DNA from: Bacteroidales bacterium
GTDB lineage: Bacteria; Bacteroidota; Bacteroidia; Bacteroidales; UBA12077
Direction: 5' to 3'
Assembly (NCBI GenBank): GCA_030668615.1
Contig: DAOUTQ010000008.1
Location: forward strand, 1 to 41,880
DNA length: 41,880 bases
Shown: positions 15,372-24,625 of the stretch, piece after piece
Numbering within the stretch: the first letter of the stretch is position 1
Layout of the letters: each line of letters opens with the position of its first letter
Program-made: the position numbers and the translations under genes
Notes under the pieces: model-generated
Told to the model about the DNA's origin: nothing
Database searches by the model: none
The model's input: the letters and a program-made list of their open reading frames with translations, nothing else

Positions 15372-15824
15372 TTATATATCAGTTTTGGTTTTTTCAACTA
15401 ATTTAACTTCATCAATATTCATATCTTTATCAACTGCTTTACACATATCGTAAACGGTAAGCAATGCTACAGTAACTGCAGTTAAAGCTTCCATTTCAAT
15501 TCCTGTTTTTCCAATACAACGAGCTTCTGAGTTAACACGAACACCTGTCTCGTCAATTGTAGCTTTTACGTCTAATTTTGTAATTTGTAATGGATGGCAT
15601 AAAGGAATTAATTCGCTGGTTCTTTTTCCACCTTGAATTCCTGCAACTTCAGAGATTGTAAGTACATCACCTTTTTTCATGAAGTTATCCTGAATTAATT
15701 GAATAGTTTCTGGCTTTAAAGTAATATGACCTACAGCTTTTGCAACACGCTTTTGATCATCTTTTGCTCCAACATCAACCATGTTGGCTTTACCTTTTTC
15801 ATCTACGTGACTTAACTTTTCCAT
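15372..15824 (-). CDS. moaC: Cyclic pyranopterin monophosphate synthase
   Basis: 150 residues. It converts 3',8-cyclo-dihydro-GTP, the MoaA product, to cyclic pyranopterin monophosphate. Conserved blocks SHVDEKGKANMVDVG, ELIPLCHPL, and GKTGIEMEALTAVTVALLTVYDMCKA with the catalytic Lys and Asp regions are intact. It is the last of a moeA-moaA-moaC operon, 58 bases after moaA. moaD, moaE and moeB are not in the window. Confidence 0.95.
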   Translation of the reverse strand: MEKLSHVDEKGKANMVDVGAKDDQKRVAKAVGHITLKPETIQLIQDNFMKKGDVLTISEVAGIQGGKRTSELIPLCHPLQITKLDVKATIDETGVRVNSEARCIGKTGIEMEALTAVTVALLTVYDMCKAVDKDMNIDEVKLVEKTKTDI

Positions 15825-15882
15825 AATTCGATTATTTACGAGTGAATTTCTAAAAGCAAATAGCTAAAAGCCAAAAGCGAGA

Positions 15883-16683
15883 TTATCCCCCAATATTATA
15901 AAACTTACTTGTATGATTTTCATGTCCACTTAGTGGCTTATTCTTAATAGCTGCATTAATTGCATTTTCAGCACCCAAATCCCTTACATTGTAAGCTAAA
16001 TCACTAAATAAGCATGGTTTAATCATTCCGTTTGCTGTTAATCGTATTCGATTACACGTACCGCAATCTCCGCCAGAACCTCCCTGAACAACAGAAAATT
16101 CTCCCGTTTCCAAATCCATTTCCTTTATATATCGGATCTGTAGATCGTTAGTTTCACAATATTTAGCTACTTCAACAGCATGAGGTTCTAAACTATTGTT
16201 TTGAATAACACAATTTATTTTAATTGGATTTAGTCCTGCTTTTTTTGCAGCTTGAATTCCATCAAATACTTTTTGGATGTCGCCTACACGAGTAACTCCC
16301 TTGTATTTCTCAGGATCAACTGTATCAAGACTGATATTCACCCTTTGTAAACCTGCTTTAGCTAAATCATCAGCATATTTATCAAGGAAAATACCATTTG
16401 TGGTCATTGCAAGATCCTTAATTCCATCAATGCAGGAAATCATTGAAATTAAATCAACAATTCCATTTCGAACCAATGGTTCTCCACCAGTAATGCGCAC
16501 TTTATCGACACCTTTACTAACTGCTGTTTTTGTAAAATCAACAATCTCGTCAAAATTTAGGATTTCTTCATGTTTTAATAACGGAACTCCATTTTCAGGC
16601 ATGCAGTATACGCAACGTAAATTACATCTATCAGTAACAGAAATTCTTAAATAATTTATTTTTCGATTAAATTTGTCGAACAT
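15883..16683 (-). CDS. moaA: GTP 3',8-cyclase, short form
   Basis: 266 residues, against about 330 for E. coli MoaA. The radical-SAM cluster is intact in CNLRCVYC (near residue 19), as are RITGGEPL and the C-terminal auxiliary cluster CGTCNRIRL...KPC, and the chain ends in the catalytically important Gly-Gly (YNIGG). What is missing is most of the linker between the half-barrel (RYIKEMD) and the second cluster, roughly 50-60 residues. All catalytic features remain, so I read it as a compact functional enzyme. Its first 17 bases overlap the end of moeA, implying coupled translation. Confidence 0.88.
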   Translation of the reverse strand: MFDKFNRKINYLRISVTDRCNLRCVYCMPENGVPLLKHEEILNFDEIVDFTKTAVSKGVDKVRITGGEPLVRNGIVDLISMISCIDGIKDLAMTTNGIFLDKYADDLAKAGLQRVNISLDTVDPEKYKGVTRVGDIQKVFDGIQAAKKAGLNPIKINCVIQNNSLEPHAVEVAKYCETNDLQIRYIKEMDLETGEFSVVQGGSGGDCGTCNRIRLTANGMIKPCLFSDLAYNVRDLGAENAINAAIKNKPLSGHENHTSKFYNIGG

Positions 16684-17839
16684 CCACCAATTCTCCTTTT
16701 TTAATTAATTCTTCACCTATTTCTATTGAAATAACTCCCTGAGCTAAAGTTAATGCATGTACATGTGCAGATCCGTGATAATCAACAGAAAAAACTTCGC
16801 CATTTTTTATTACAATAGGATGATATGCTTTTCTATCAGTTGTTCTTCTTTTAAAATCTTCTCCCATTGGTAATTTAATTTCAGTTGGAGTTTCATCACC
16901 GCGCATCATATTAATAATTAAAGGTTTTACCAATAATTCAAATTGCATAAAAGATGAAACAGGGTTTCCTGGAAGTCCGTAACAAATTTTTTCTTCTGAC
17001 ACTCCAAATGTTGTTGGTTTACCTGGTTTAACCGCAATAGAATCAAACAAAATTTCTATTCCCGCTTTTTTCATCACATCAGGAACAAAGTCAAAGGCTC
17101 CCATTGACACTCCACCGGTTAAAAGAACAATATCATTTTCTTTCAAGCCTTTACTTAACTTCTCAAATGTATCTTCTGGTGTATCATCGGCAATACCAAT
17201 ATAATTTGGGATTGCTCCGGCAGCTTTAACTTGCCCTATTAACTGATAAGCATTACTATTTCGAATTTGCGAAACAGATGGTTTATTGTCTGGTTCAACC
17301 AATTCGTCACCAGTTGAAATTATTCCAACTTTAGGCTGTTTTCCTACCAAAACATTTGTATAACCAACCGATGCACAAACAGCTATATGTCCAGGTTTTA
17401 TTTTTATACCTTTCTTTAAAACAAGTTGCCCAAGTTTAACATCTTCACCCTTGTAACTAATATTATCTTTCCCAACTTCAGCAGTAACATTAACAAATTT
17501 ATTATCTGTTTCTTCGGTAGATTCTACTTTAACAACAAAATTAGCTCCTTTGGGAATAGGTGCGCCAGTCATTATTTTGGCACACTGATTTTCGCCAATT
17601 TCTTTTTCAGGTGTTTTACCAGCTGGAATTACTTCAATAATCTCAAGTTTATTATGCACATCTTTTTTTCGGCAAGCATAACCATCCATAGCAGATTTAT
17701 CGAATGGCGGCATTTCAATATCAGAATTTACATCTTCGGCTAATATACGCCCTAAAGATTCTGTAAAGTATACCTTCTCAGTTTCTAACTGGATGGAGTT
17801 TTGTTGTACAATCTTATATGCTTCTTCTATAGTAATCAT
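16667..17839 (-). CDS. moeA: Molybdopterin molybdenumtransferase
   Basis: 390 residues, normal length. MoeA inserts molybdate (or tungstate) into adenylylated molybdopterin. Motifs include PPFDKSAMDGYA near the N terminus, STGDEL, LLTGGVSMGAFDFVPD, KPGKPTTFG and the GLPGNPVSS loop. First gene of moeA-moaA-moaC, with a potential -7 box 15-22 bases before the start. The organism makes MogA as a fusion nearby, so the complete metal-insertion pair is encoded in this window. Confidence 0.95.
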   Translation of the reverse strand: MITIEEAYKIVQQNSIQLETEKVYFTESLGRILAEDVNSDIEMPPFDKSAMDGYACRKKDVHNKLEIIEVIPAGKTPEKEIGENQCAKIMTGAPIPKGANFVVKVESTEETDNKFVNVTAEVGKDNISYKGEDVKLGQLVLKKGIKIKPGHIAVCASVGYTNVLVGKQPKVGIISTGDELVEPDNKPSVSQIRNSNAYQLIGQVKAAGAIPNYIGIADDTPEDTFEKLSKGLKENDIVLLTGGVSMGAFDFVPDVMKKAGIEILFDSIAVKPGKPTTFGVSEEKICYGLPGNPVSSFMQFELLVKPLIINMMRGDETPTEIKLPMGEDFKRRTTDRKAYHPIVIKNGEVFSVDYHGSAHVHALTLAQGVISIEIGEELIKKGELVDVRQI

Positions 17840-17853
17840 CTAAATTTTTTGAG

Positions 17854-17861
17854 CAAAATTA
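17854..17861 (-). promoter_or_regulatory. Putative -7 box for moeA operon
   Basis: Minus strand TAATTTTG followed by C, 15 bases before the moeA start codon. Confidence 0.45.
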
Positions 17862-17929
17862 ATATATTACTTCAAATAACATCTATTAATATATAAATGT
17901 TTCAATATGTAACGAAACTTTATTTTAAG

Positions 17930-17990
17930 TGTCATCTTGAGCCTGTCGAAAGATGAACACAATCACACTTCGACAAGCTCAGTGTGACAA
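17930..17990. repeat. Dispersed repeat, copy 4 (two-hairpin form)
   Basis: Two hairpins in opposite orientation: TCATCTT...AAGATGA and TCACACT...AGTGTGA. Their loops, GAGCCTGTCGA and TCGACAAGCTC, are themselves nearly complementary, so the element can fold as one long or two short stems. It sits between the HD gene stop and the moeA start. Confidence 0.85.
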
Positions 17991-18002
17991 TTCTTTATTA
18001 AT

Positions 18003-18803
18003 TTATTTTATTATAATCAATTCGATATGTTGTTTGAAATAATCACTCACGATTTGTTTAATCTGATTTACCTTTTGATTTTCAGGTAAAGTATTAAGAA
18101 TTTTGTCGAGATATTTCATTTTATAAAGTCGCTGAATAGAGTAATCGAAATTCAAATCGAATAACCAAGCTATTTGTAATAGTTTAAAGTCATTTAATGT
18201 TTTCATCGATTCTTTTAAAACAACCTTTTTATTAATGATTGCTTCAAAAATTTCTTCGCTAATTTCATCATTATCTGGCAATTCTAACTCCAAAGTTTTA
18301 TTCTCGTTTTGTTCCTTAACCATATAGTATTCAGTAATTAGTCGCCAAATATCTAATTTGTCCGCATCGCGAATTAATTTTGAAAAGAAAACAATTTTTT
18401 CATTTTTATCAGGAATGATTTCAGCTCTACTATGATTTATTATAGATTTAAAAATGATCTCCTGAGTATCTGTAGATAAGTCTTTAAGAATATTGTTTTC
18501 TTTTAAAACTTCAACCGCTAACTCTGAATGATTTTGTGACTTTGAATCTGAAAAGGTCTGATATTTTACATATTGCCTAAATCTACCTACATCGTGAAAT
18601 AATCCAATTGTTTCTGCTAATAATATATCTTCATCTTTTAACTTGAGATTTGATGCTAAATCAAGCGTTTCCTTGCTAACCAACCTGCAATGATTAGCCT
18701 TTATCTCAATATTCTCAGCTAAGTCTGGAAATTGTTTTATAAATTGGTTAACATAATTATCAAACCACGATACATATTTATTTACTAATTCAGATGTAAT
18801 CAT
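18003..18803 (-). CDS. HD-domain phosphohydrolase-like protein
   Basis: 266 residues. HD motif GLFHDVGRFRQY, a helper His in INHSRAE, and the distal Asp in IRDADKLDIWR show an intact metal site. This subfamily of HD proteins is of unknown substrate. Its ATG overlaps the stop of the ModE-type gene by four bases (ATGA), so the two are translationally coupled. The pairing of a transcription regulator with a phosphohydrolase is the interesting part; any second-messenger role is inference. Confidence 0.82.
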   Translation of the reverse strand: MITSELVNKYVSWFDNYVNQFIKQFPDLAENIEIKANHCRLVSKETLDLASNLKLKDEDILLAETIGLFHDVGRFRQYVKYQTFSDSKSQNHSELAVEVLKENNILKDLSTDTQEIIFKSIINHSRAEIIPDKNEKIVFFSKLIRDADKLDIWRLITEYYMVKEQNENKTLELELPDNDEISEEIFEAIINKKVVLKESMKTLNDFKLLQIAWLFDLNFDYSIQRLYKMKYLDKILNTLPENQKVNQIKQIVSDYFKQHIELIIIK

Positions 18804-19177
18804 TTATTAACTTTATTGAAAAACTTTTTGGTTATTTGATAAATTGCATCATCAAATTCGACCAATAATTCTTTATATGCTTCTATCAATTCTTTTCCTT
18901 CAGGAGTTAAAACAGAATTTCCCCCATGTTGCCCGCCGCGATGCTTATCTGTTAAACAAAAGCCAAGCTTTTCTTCTGCATCTTTAATCATTCCCCAGGC
19001 TTTTCTATAGCTTATTCCCATTTTATCGGCAGCAGCTTTTAGCGATCCCAGCTGATCGATATAATCTATTAATTCGAACTTACCATTTCCTAAAATACTT
19101 TCTCCATCATCATGTTCTAACCACACTTTGAATTTTAAGAAAATATCGTAATACCTTGAACCTTTTGGACCTGCCAT
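18800..19177 (-). CDS. ModE-type winged-helix regulator without molbindin domain
   Basis: 125 residues. The ModE/LysR-type helix-turn-helix is seen in GSLKAAADKMGISYRKAWGM, followed by IKDAEEKLGF and the wing GGQHGGNSVLTPEGKELIEAY. E. coli ModE has in addition two C-terminal molybdate-binding (MOP/TOBE) domains, which are absent here, leaving only a short helix. It probably regulates molybdate or tungstate functions, but how it would sense the metal is open. Its own promoter carries a palindrome shared with the wtp operon. Confidence 0.85.
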   Translation of the reverse strand: MAGPKGSRYYDIFLKFKVWLEHDDGESILGNGKFELIDYIDQLGSLKAAADKMGISYRKAWGMIKDAEEKLGFCLTDKHRGGQHGGNSVLTPEGKELIEAYKELLVEFDDAIYQITKKFFNKVNK

Positions 19178-19194
19178 AACTGTTAAAATTTATT

Positions 19195-19217
19195 CATTAT
19201 GCAAATATAAACATATC
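19195..19217 (-). promoter_or_regulatory. ModE-gene promoter with shared palindrome
   Basis: On the minus strand GATATG, 10 bases, then CATAAT, with the -7 box TATATTTG (19202-19209) inside the spacer. A 21-base stretch starting CGATATGTTTAT and ending TTTGCATA is identical to the wtp promoter except for one base. The start codon is 18 bases downstream. Confidence 0.6.
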
Positions 19218-19278
19218 GGTATCAAATAAAAAAATACAACGAACAATTACAGTTCATTGTATTCTTTAAATGTATCAA

Positions 19279-19367
19279 GTCATTCTGAGTGTAACGAAGA
19301 ATCTAATGCAAATATTAAAGAGATTCTTCACTTCCTGCCTGCTGCAGGCAGGCGTTTAGAATGATAA
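19279..19367. repeat. Dispersed repeat, copy 5
   Basis: Starts GTCATTCTGAG and ends TAGAATGATAAT, with AAGAATCT and AGATTCTT as inner inverted arms and a perfect 8-bp hairpin CCTGCCTG/CAGGCAGG at 19334-19352. It fills the space between the ppnP stop and the ModE-gene promoter. Confidence 0.75.
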
Positions 19368-19404
19368 TTGCTATTTTTTTAGCAATCTTGTTTTATCTTT
19401 GCAA

Positions 19405-19686
19405 TTACTTATACAAACAACGATACGAAGTATCGCCTTCAACTTTTACTTTGAATTTAACGTCTTTCTCAACTCTGAAAGTTTCGAATTCTTTGTAATC
19501 TTTCCATTCTGTTTCGCCAGGTTGTTGAACAGTCATTACACCTGAAGTAACTGTCATAAATTCAATAGTAGAAGTTCCGAATTCATATTCACCTTCAGCC
19601 ATAACACCAATTGTAGTTGCACCTTCAGTAGCTTCAAAAGCAATCGATTTTACTTTACCGTCGAAATATTCGTTTGTTTTAAACAT
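19405..19686 (-). CDS. ppnP: Pyrimidine/purine nucleoside phosphorylase
   Basis: 93 residues, the full length of the YaiE/PpnP cupin family. Recognisable blocks: YFDGKVKSIAFE at the N terminus, GVMAEGEYEFGTSTIEFMTVTSG, and FRVEKDVKFKVKVEG with YRCLY at the end. It phosphorolyses several nucleosides to base and ribose 1-phosphate. A -7 box lies about 27 bases upstream. Not obviously related to its neighbours. Confidence 0.9.
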   Translation of the reverse strand: MFKTNEYFDGKVKSIAFEATEGATTIGVMAEGEYEFGTSTIEFMTVTSGVMTVQQPGETEWKDYKEFETFRVEKDVKFKVKVEGDTSYRCLYK

Positions 19687-19712
19687 AGCGTATTGTTTTT
19701 ATTATTTGTTCA

Positions 19713-19720
19713 CAAAAATA
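19713..19720 (-). promoter_or_regulatory. Putative -7 box for ppnP
   Basis: Minus strand TATTTTTG, 27 bases before the start codon. The rest of 19687-19949 is AT-rich; I could not identify a convincing promoter for the caspase array on the plus strand. Confidence 0.45.
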
Positions 19721-19949
19721 TAGATTTCGATTTTGATTAACATGATAAAACTTTTGTTTTCACAATTCAACCTTAAACATATTTCTTAAAGTCTCATGTA
19801 TTATTCACTCAAATCATTGACTTTCAAATCGTTTTTTTGTATTTTGTAAAATTGTTAAAGAAAATGTAAACTATATAATTTCTCTCATTTGTTCTTTTTG
19901 CTACGAACAATAAAAAGATATTTGAACTAAATAACCTTAATAATCAAAT

Positions 19950-22178
19950 ATGAGAAAGTTATTTATTGTTATGACAGTAATGCTATTCTGCATTTCTGCA
20001 AATTCGCAGGAACGCCGTCTGGCACTTATTGTCGGTAATGGTAATTATCCAACAAGTACTCTTTCCAACCCTGAAAATGATGCAAAATCTATGGAAAAGT
20101 CACTTAAAGCTCTTGGGTTTAAAGTAATCAGACATGAAAACCTGACACAAAAAAAGTTGACTCAGGCCATTGATGATTTTGGGAACAAGCTGAAGCACTA
20201 TGATGTTGGACTCTTTTTTTATGCAGGACATGGTATTCAGGCAAAAGGTTTTAACTATTTAATTCCTGTGGATGCAGTTTTAAAGGCAGAAGCAGATGTA
20301 GAATACAACTGTGTACGTGCCGATAGAATTTTTGGAAAAATGGAAGAAGCACAAAATGACATCAATATTATTATACTTGATGCTTGCCGTGACAACCCGT
20401 TTGAACGAAGCTGGACCAGGGCTGCAAGAGGACGTGGTTTAACATTTATGGATGCACCCGGTGGATCAATTATTGCATATGCAACAGCACCAGGCAAAAC
20501 AGCCTCAGACGGATACGGGGAAAACAGTCCATACACTTCTGCCCTGATTCAATGTATGGAAATTCCAAACATTAAAATTGAAGATTTTTTTAAGAAAGTA
20601 AGATCTCAGGTTCGGGAACAAACAAAAGATCAACAAACTCCATGGGAATCAACATCATTGGAAGGTGATTTTTATTTCTATATCGATGCAAACCAAACTG
20701 TACAGGAAACTCAACATACGGATGCTACTCAGCTTGTTGATAACAACGTTAAGGAATTAAAGAGGACCGCTGCTCCTGAAATTAAATCAATGGCGATTCT
20801 TCCTTTTGCAAATTATTCCGGTGATGAAACTCAGGCATATCTTGCCTTAGGTATGCAGGATGCTTTAATTAGCGAGATTGGGCAACTTGGAACAATAAGA
20901 GTCATATCAAAAACATCTACATTAAGTTATACAAATACTCAAAAAACAATACAAGAAATTGCTTACGAATTAAATGTTGATGCTATTATGGAAGCTTCAA
21001 TAATGACATTACAAGACAATATCAGGCTTCACCTTAAACTCTACAGTGCTTATCCCGAAGAAAAGCAACTATGGTCTCAAACCTTTGATTCTGACATGAG
21101 TAATATTTTTAATCTTTACAACGATGTTATTAAAACCGTTGCGACTGAAATTCAGCTCACTTTATCACCTGAGCAAGAAACTCAACTTAATAAAACGAGA
21201 CAAGTTAATCCTGAAGCCTATGATGCATACATGAAGGGCAGGTATTACTGGGAACAAGTTACACCTGATGGCCTCCGGAAGGCACTGGAGTATTTCAATA
21301 TCTCATTGGAAAATGATCCTGATTTTGCTCCAGCTTATGCAGGAATTGCTGAGGTCTGGCAAGTCAGGATGCAAGTAGGTTTTGCGTCACCATCCATTGC
21401 CATTCCCAAGATTTATCAAAACATTAACAAAGCCCTGGAATTGGACCCGAATTCTGCCGATTCACATCATGCTAATGCCATGTTAGCTGTATTTACAGAA
21501 TGGAATTGGGAAAAAAGTGAGAGGGAGTTTTTAAAGGTTCTGGAAATCAATCCCAATCATGCGTTATGCCGGGTAGTGTATGCACAATTATTGACGTGCC
21601 TAAGGAGAACTGACGAGGCCTATGAACAGGGTAAATTGTCACAGGAACTGGATCCCTTAAATCCACTTGTCCAGGGGTTATTTCTTGCAGTTTTATTTGA
21701 TAGAGGAGATTATGACGAAGTTCTATCCTTAACTAAAAAAAACCCGAATTCCCTATTTTCTATATTTTATAGGGAAGCTTCATATTATGTTCAAGGCGAT
21801 TATCAAAATTCTTTCGAGGCATTGATACCATTATTCCAATTCATCGGACTGGATAAAGAAACTATAATTGATATCCAAAAAACATATGAGGAAAAAGGTT
21901 ATAAAGCTGCTGTCGAAAATGCTGTCAATGCACTGGAAGAGAAAGCTCAGAATAGCTATGTTTCGCCATTTGATTTAATAACGATTTATCGTAGTGAATT
22001 AAATAAACCCGAAAAAACTCTTGAACTTTTAGAGAAAGCTTTTGAAACTCGTGATCCAAGTATGCCATCTATTTCCACAAATATGTACCCTACTATTGAT
22101 TACGTAAGGGATAATCCCAGGTTTATTGAGCTTCTGAAGAAAATGAACCTTCCTTTAAACAAAAATGATAGGAAATAA
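19950..22178 (+). CDS. Exported caspase-TolB-like-TPR protein, copy 1
   Basis: 742 residues. Signal peptide (1-20, cleavage near ANSQ-E). Caspase-like peptidase C14 domain about 21-245 with the dyad His94 in FYAGHG and Cys146 in LDACRDNPF. A short variable linker leads to a TolB/FlgO-like domain (about 277-405), MAILPFANYSGDETQ to SQTFDSDMSNIF, as often seen ahead of TPRs in adenylate-cyclase relatives. About 415-742 is a TPR array, ending with NPRFIELLKKMNLPL. Both catalytic residues are intact. The signal peptide puts it in the periplasm, unlike cytosolic anti-phage caspases. It heads a pair with copy 2 (22-base gap). Substrate unknown. Confidence 0.85.
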   Translation: MRKLFIVMTVMLFCISANSQERRLALIVGNGNYPTSTLSNPENDAKSMEKSLKALGFKVIRHENLTQKKLTQAIDDFGNKLKHYDVGLFFYAGHGIQAKGFNYLIPVDAVLKAEADVEYNCVRADRIFGKMEEAQNDINIIILDACRDNPFERSWTRAARGRGLTFMDAPGGSIIAYATAPGKTASDGYGENSPYTSALIQCMEIPNIKIEDFFKKVRSQVREQTKDQQTPWESTSLEGDFYFYIDANQTVQETQHTDATQLVDNNVKELKRTAAPEIKSMAILPFANYSGDETQAYLALGMQDALISEIGQLGTIRVISKTSTLSYTNTQKTIQEIAYELNVDAIMEASIMTLQDNIRLHLKLYSAYPEEKQLWSQTFDSDMSNIFNLYNDVIKTVATEIQLTLSPEQETQLNKTRQVNPEAYDAYMKGRYYWEQVTPDGLRKALEYFNISLENDPDFAPAYAGIAEVWQVRMQVGFASPSIAIPKIYQNINKALELDPNSADSHHANAMLAVFTEWNWEKSEREFLKVLEINPNHALCRVVYAQLLTCLRRTDEAYEQGKLSQELDPLNPLVQGLFLAVLFDRGDYDEVLSLTKKNPNSLFSIFYREASYYVQGDYQNSFEALIPLFQFIGLDKETIIDIQKTYEEKGYKAAVENAVNALEEKAQNSYVSPFDLITIYRSELNKPEKTLELLEKAFETRDPSMPSISTNMYPTIDYVRDNPRFIELLKKMNLPLNKNDRK

Positions 22179-22200
22179 AATAATTTAAAAAAATCCAAAA

Positions 22201-24398
22201 ATGAAAAAACTAATTATTGTAATAACGGTATTGTTTTTCTGCATTTCTGCTATTGGGCAAGAACGTCGTCTTGCGTTAGTTATTGGTAATGGAAATTACC
22301 CGACGAGTACTCTTAGAAATCCTGAAAATGATGCAAGATCGATGGAAGTAGCACTTAAAGCTATTGGGTTTGAGGTGATAAAACACGAGAACCTTAAACA
22401 AAAGGAGCTGGCCCGGGCTATTGATGATTTCGGGAACAGGTTAACCAACTATGATGTAGGTTTGTTTCATTATGCTGGACATGGGGTTCAGTCGAAAGGT
22501 TTTAATTATTTAATTCCTGTGGATGCAGTTTTGAATACAGAATCAGACGTTGAATATAACTGTGTCAGAGCCGACAGGGTTTTAGGAAAGATGGAGGATG
22601 CAAAAAACAGTATAAACATTATAATTCTGGATGCCTGCCGTGATAACCCATATGAGCGTAGCTGGACGAGGGCCGCCAGAGGAAGGGGCCTTGCAACTAT
22701 AACAGCACCGGTAGGTTCTGTAGTTGTATATGCTACATCACCCGGGAGTACAGCTTCTGATGGACATGGAAAAAATGGACTATTTACCTCCGGATTGTTA
22801 ACATATATGAATGAACCGGGGATTACAGCTATTCAGATGTTCCAGAAAGTAACAGCTTATGTTCTGAAAAACTCAAATAATACGCAGTTGCCATGGGTAT
22901 CAACCTCGCTTACCGGAGATTTCTATCTTGCTCCGGGTTCCGGACATTCAGATAATGCAATGAACATTGATAATACGGATGATAATGTTTTAAATATTGA
23001 TAATACTGCAAGCAGATCAGATACCGAGACTTCAATAGCAGTGCTGCCATTCACTAATCTTACCGGAAATGCTGAAAAAGATTATCTCGTTAAGGGTCAG
23101 AATGATGCTCTGTATACTGAATTATGCAAAATAGGACAGGTTAAGCCTCTTCGTGTAGTAGGCGGACGTACAGCTGCTGCCTTAAGCAATGATCGAATGT
23201 CAATTCCTGATATTGCAAAACAAATAAATGTTGAATACCTGGTGGAGGCATCTGTTTATAACTTTGACGACTCTATAATGCTTCAGGTAAAATTGATCCA
23301 GGCTTATCCGGAGGAGAAACCTATTTTCGCAACAACTTATACAAGTGATATTCGTAATATTTTTAAATTGCATAGCAATATTGCCGGACAGATAGCTCAA
23401 AAAATTAACATGGGGCTTACTCCTGAAAATCTGGTCAAACTTCCCACATCAAGAGAGGTTGGTAATCCCGAATCATACAAGGCTTATCTCCGTGGTATGT
23501 ATAATTTGCATCAGCTTACTCCAGACGGAATAGAAAAGGGATTGGAATATCTTCACGAGGCTATCAGAATTGATCCTGCGGATGCTTTTGCATATGCCGG
23601 ACTTGCACTCGGATATCTTGAAATTGCACATGGATTCTTTGACCCTGGTGGCTCATAAAAAAAGCTGAGGCAGCCGCATGGCAGGCACTTAAACTTGATA
23701 CTACAATATCTGAGGTTTATACAGCCCTGGCTGAATTACATATGTATTCACTCTGGGAATTTGATAAAGGTGAGAAGTATTTTAAAAAGGCACTTGAGTT
23801 AAATCCAAATTCAGACCAGGCACATTATCATTATTCATGGGCTCTTTTTCTTCTAGGAAGGATGGATGAAGCCATTGTTGAGCATGAACTTGCACAGAAG
23901 TATGATCCTTTCAATCCTCACATTACTGCATTTTTTGGATTATTATATTGTTATGCTGGCAGGTATGAAGATGCAATACGGGAAGCTGAAAAATCATTTG
24001 AAATGATAAAGGATTATCCTCTCGGTTATTGGACTCTGGGCGAGACATATTTGGCGATGGGCAAGGAAGATGAGGCGATAGAAGCACATAAGAAAATGGC
24101 AGAAATAGCCCCTCCGTTAAGTTGGATGCTTGGTTATACCTATGCTGTTACAGGTCATATTGAGGAAGCAGAAAAAATTCTGAATGAACTGGAAAAAGCT
24201 GAGCTCTCCAGTTGGAACGCTATAGGACGTGCAGTGATACATGGAGCATTAGGCAATATGGATGAAGCATACAAATGGGTGGACTACGAACCACATCATG
24301 CATGGATAGCATGGATTACTTGCATGCCGATGTTTAAACCACTACATGATGCTCCACAGTATGAAGAATTTGTACAACAGCTTAATATTCCTAAATAG
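22201..24398 (+). pseudogene. Caspase-TolB-like-TPR protein, copy 2, frameshifted
   Basis: Same architecture as copy 1 (signal peptide; His94; Cys146 in LDACRDNPY; TolB-like domain; TPRs), but the frame stops at 23658 after FFDPGGS. The TPR reading continues at once in another frame (WLIKKAEAAAW...), open from 23643 to 24398. Adding one base near 23643-23655 restores a protein of about 732 residues, matching its neighbours. This copy is the most divergent (for example GLFHYAGHG, and LATITAPVGSVV where others have LTFMDAP) and looks richer in G+C. Either a true pseudogene, an assembly error, or a truncated protein that keeps protease and TolB-like domains. A terminator follows at 24474. Confidence 0.8.
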
Positions 24399-24473
24399 TT
24401 GTTATTAAATGAGGCAAAGAAGAATATTTGTATCATGATTCATTTTGTAAGAACCATTCTAATCATATATTAC

Positions 24474-24497
24474 AGCCCCGTTTTCGGGGCTTTTTTA
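24474..24497 (+). terminator. Intrinsic terminator within the caspase array
   Basis: A perfect 7-bp stem AGCCCCG/CGGGGCT with a TTTT loop, followed by a T run. It divides the array into two transcription pairs (copies 1-2 and 3-4). Confidence 0.9.
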
Positions 24498-24625
24498 TTT
24501 ACTTAGTTTTCCACAAACAGTACAATAACAATGTGTTCTATTGACATCCCTTCACAATTGTTGTAACTTGGGCTATAATTATTTAAACAAAAAATATAGT
24601 CACAGAAGTTTTAAAACTGTATGGT

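Noticed and set aside
16277-16654. 125-codon plus-strand frame antisense to moaA
   Set aside because: Shadow of the conserved radical-SAM coding strand.
17930-17990. CRISPR-like repeats
   Set aside because: Elements are scattered singly, have internal hairpins and no regular spacers or cas genes.
23640-23665. Programmed -1 frameshift in caspase copy 2
   Set aside because: The A7 run begins inside the stop codon, no XXXYYYZ heptamer lies in the 13-base overlap, and the intact sisters need no shift.
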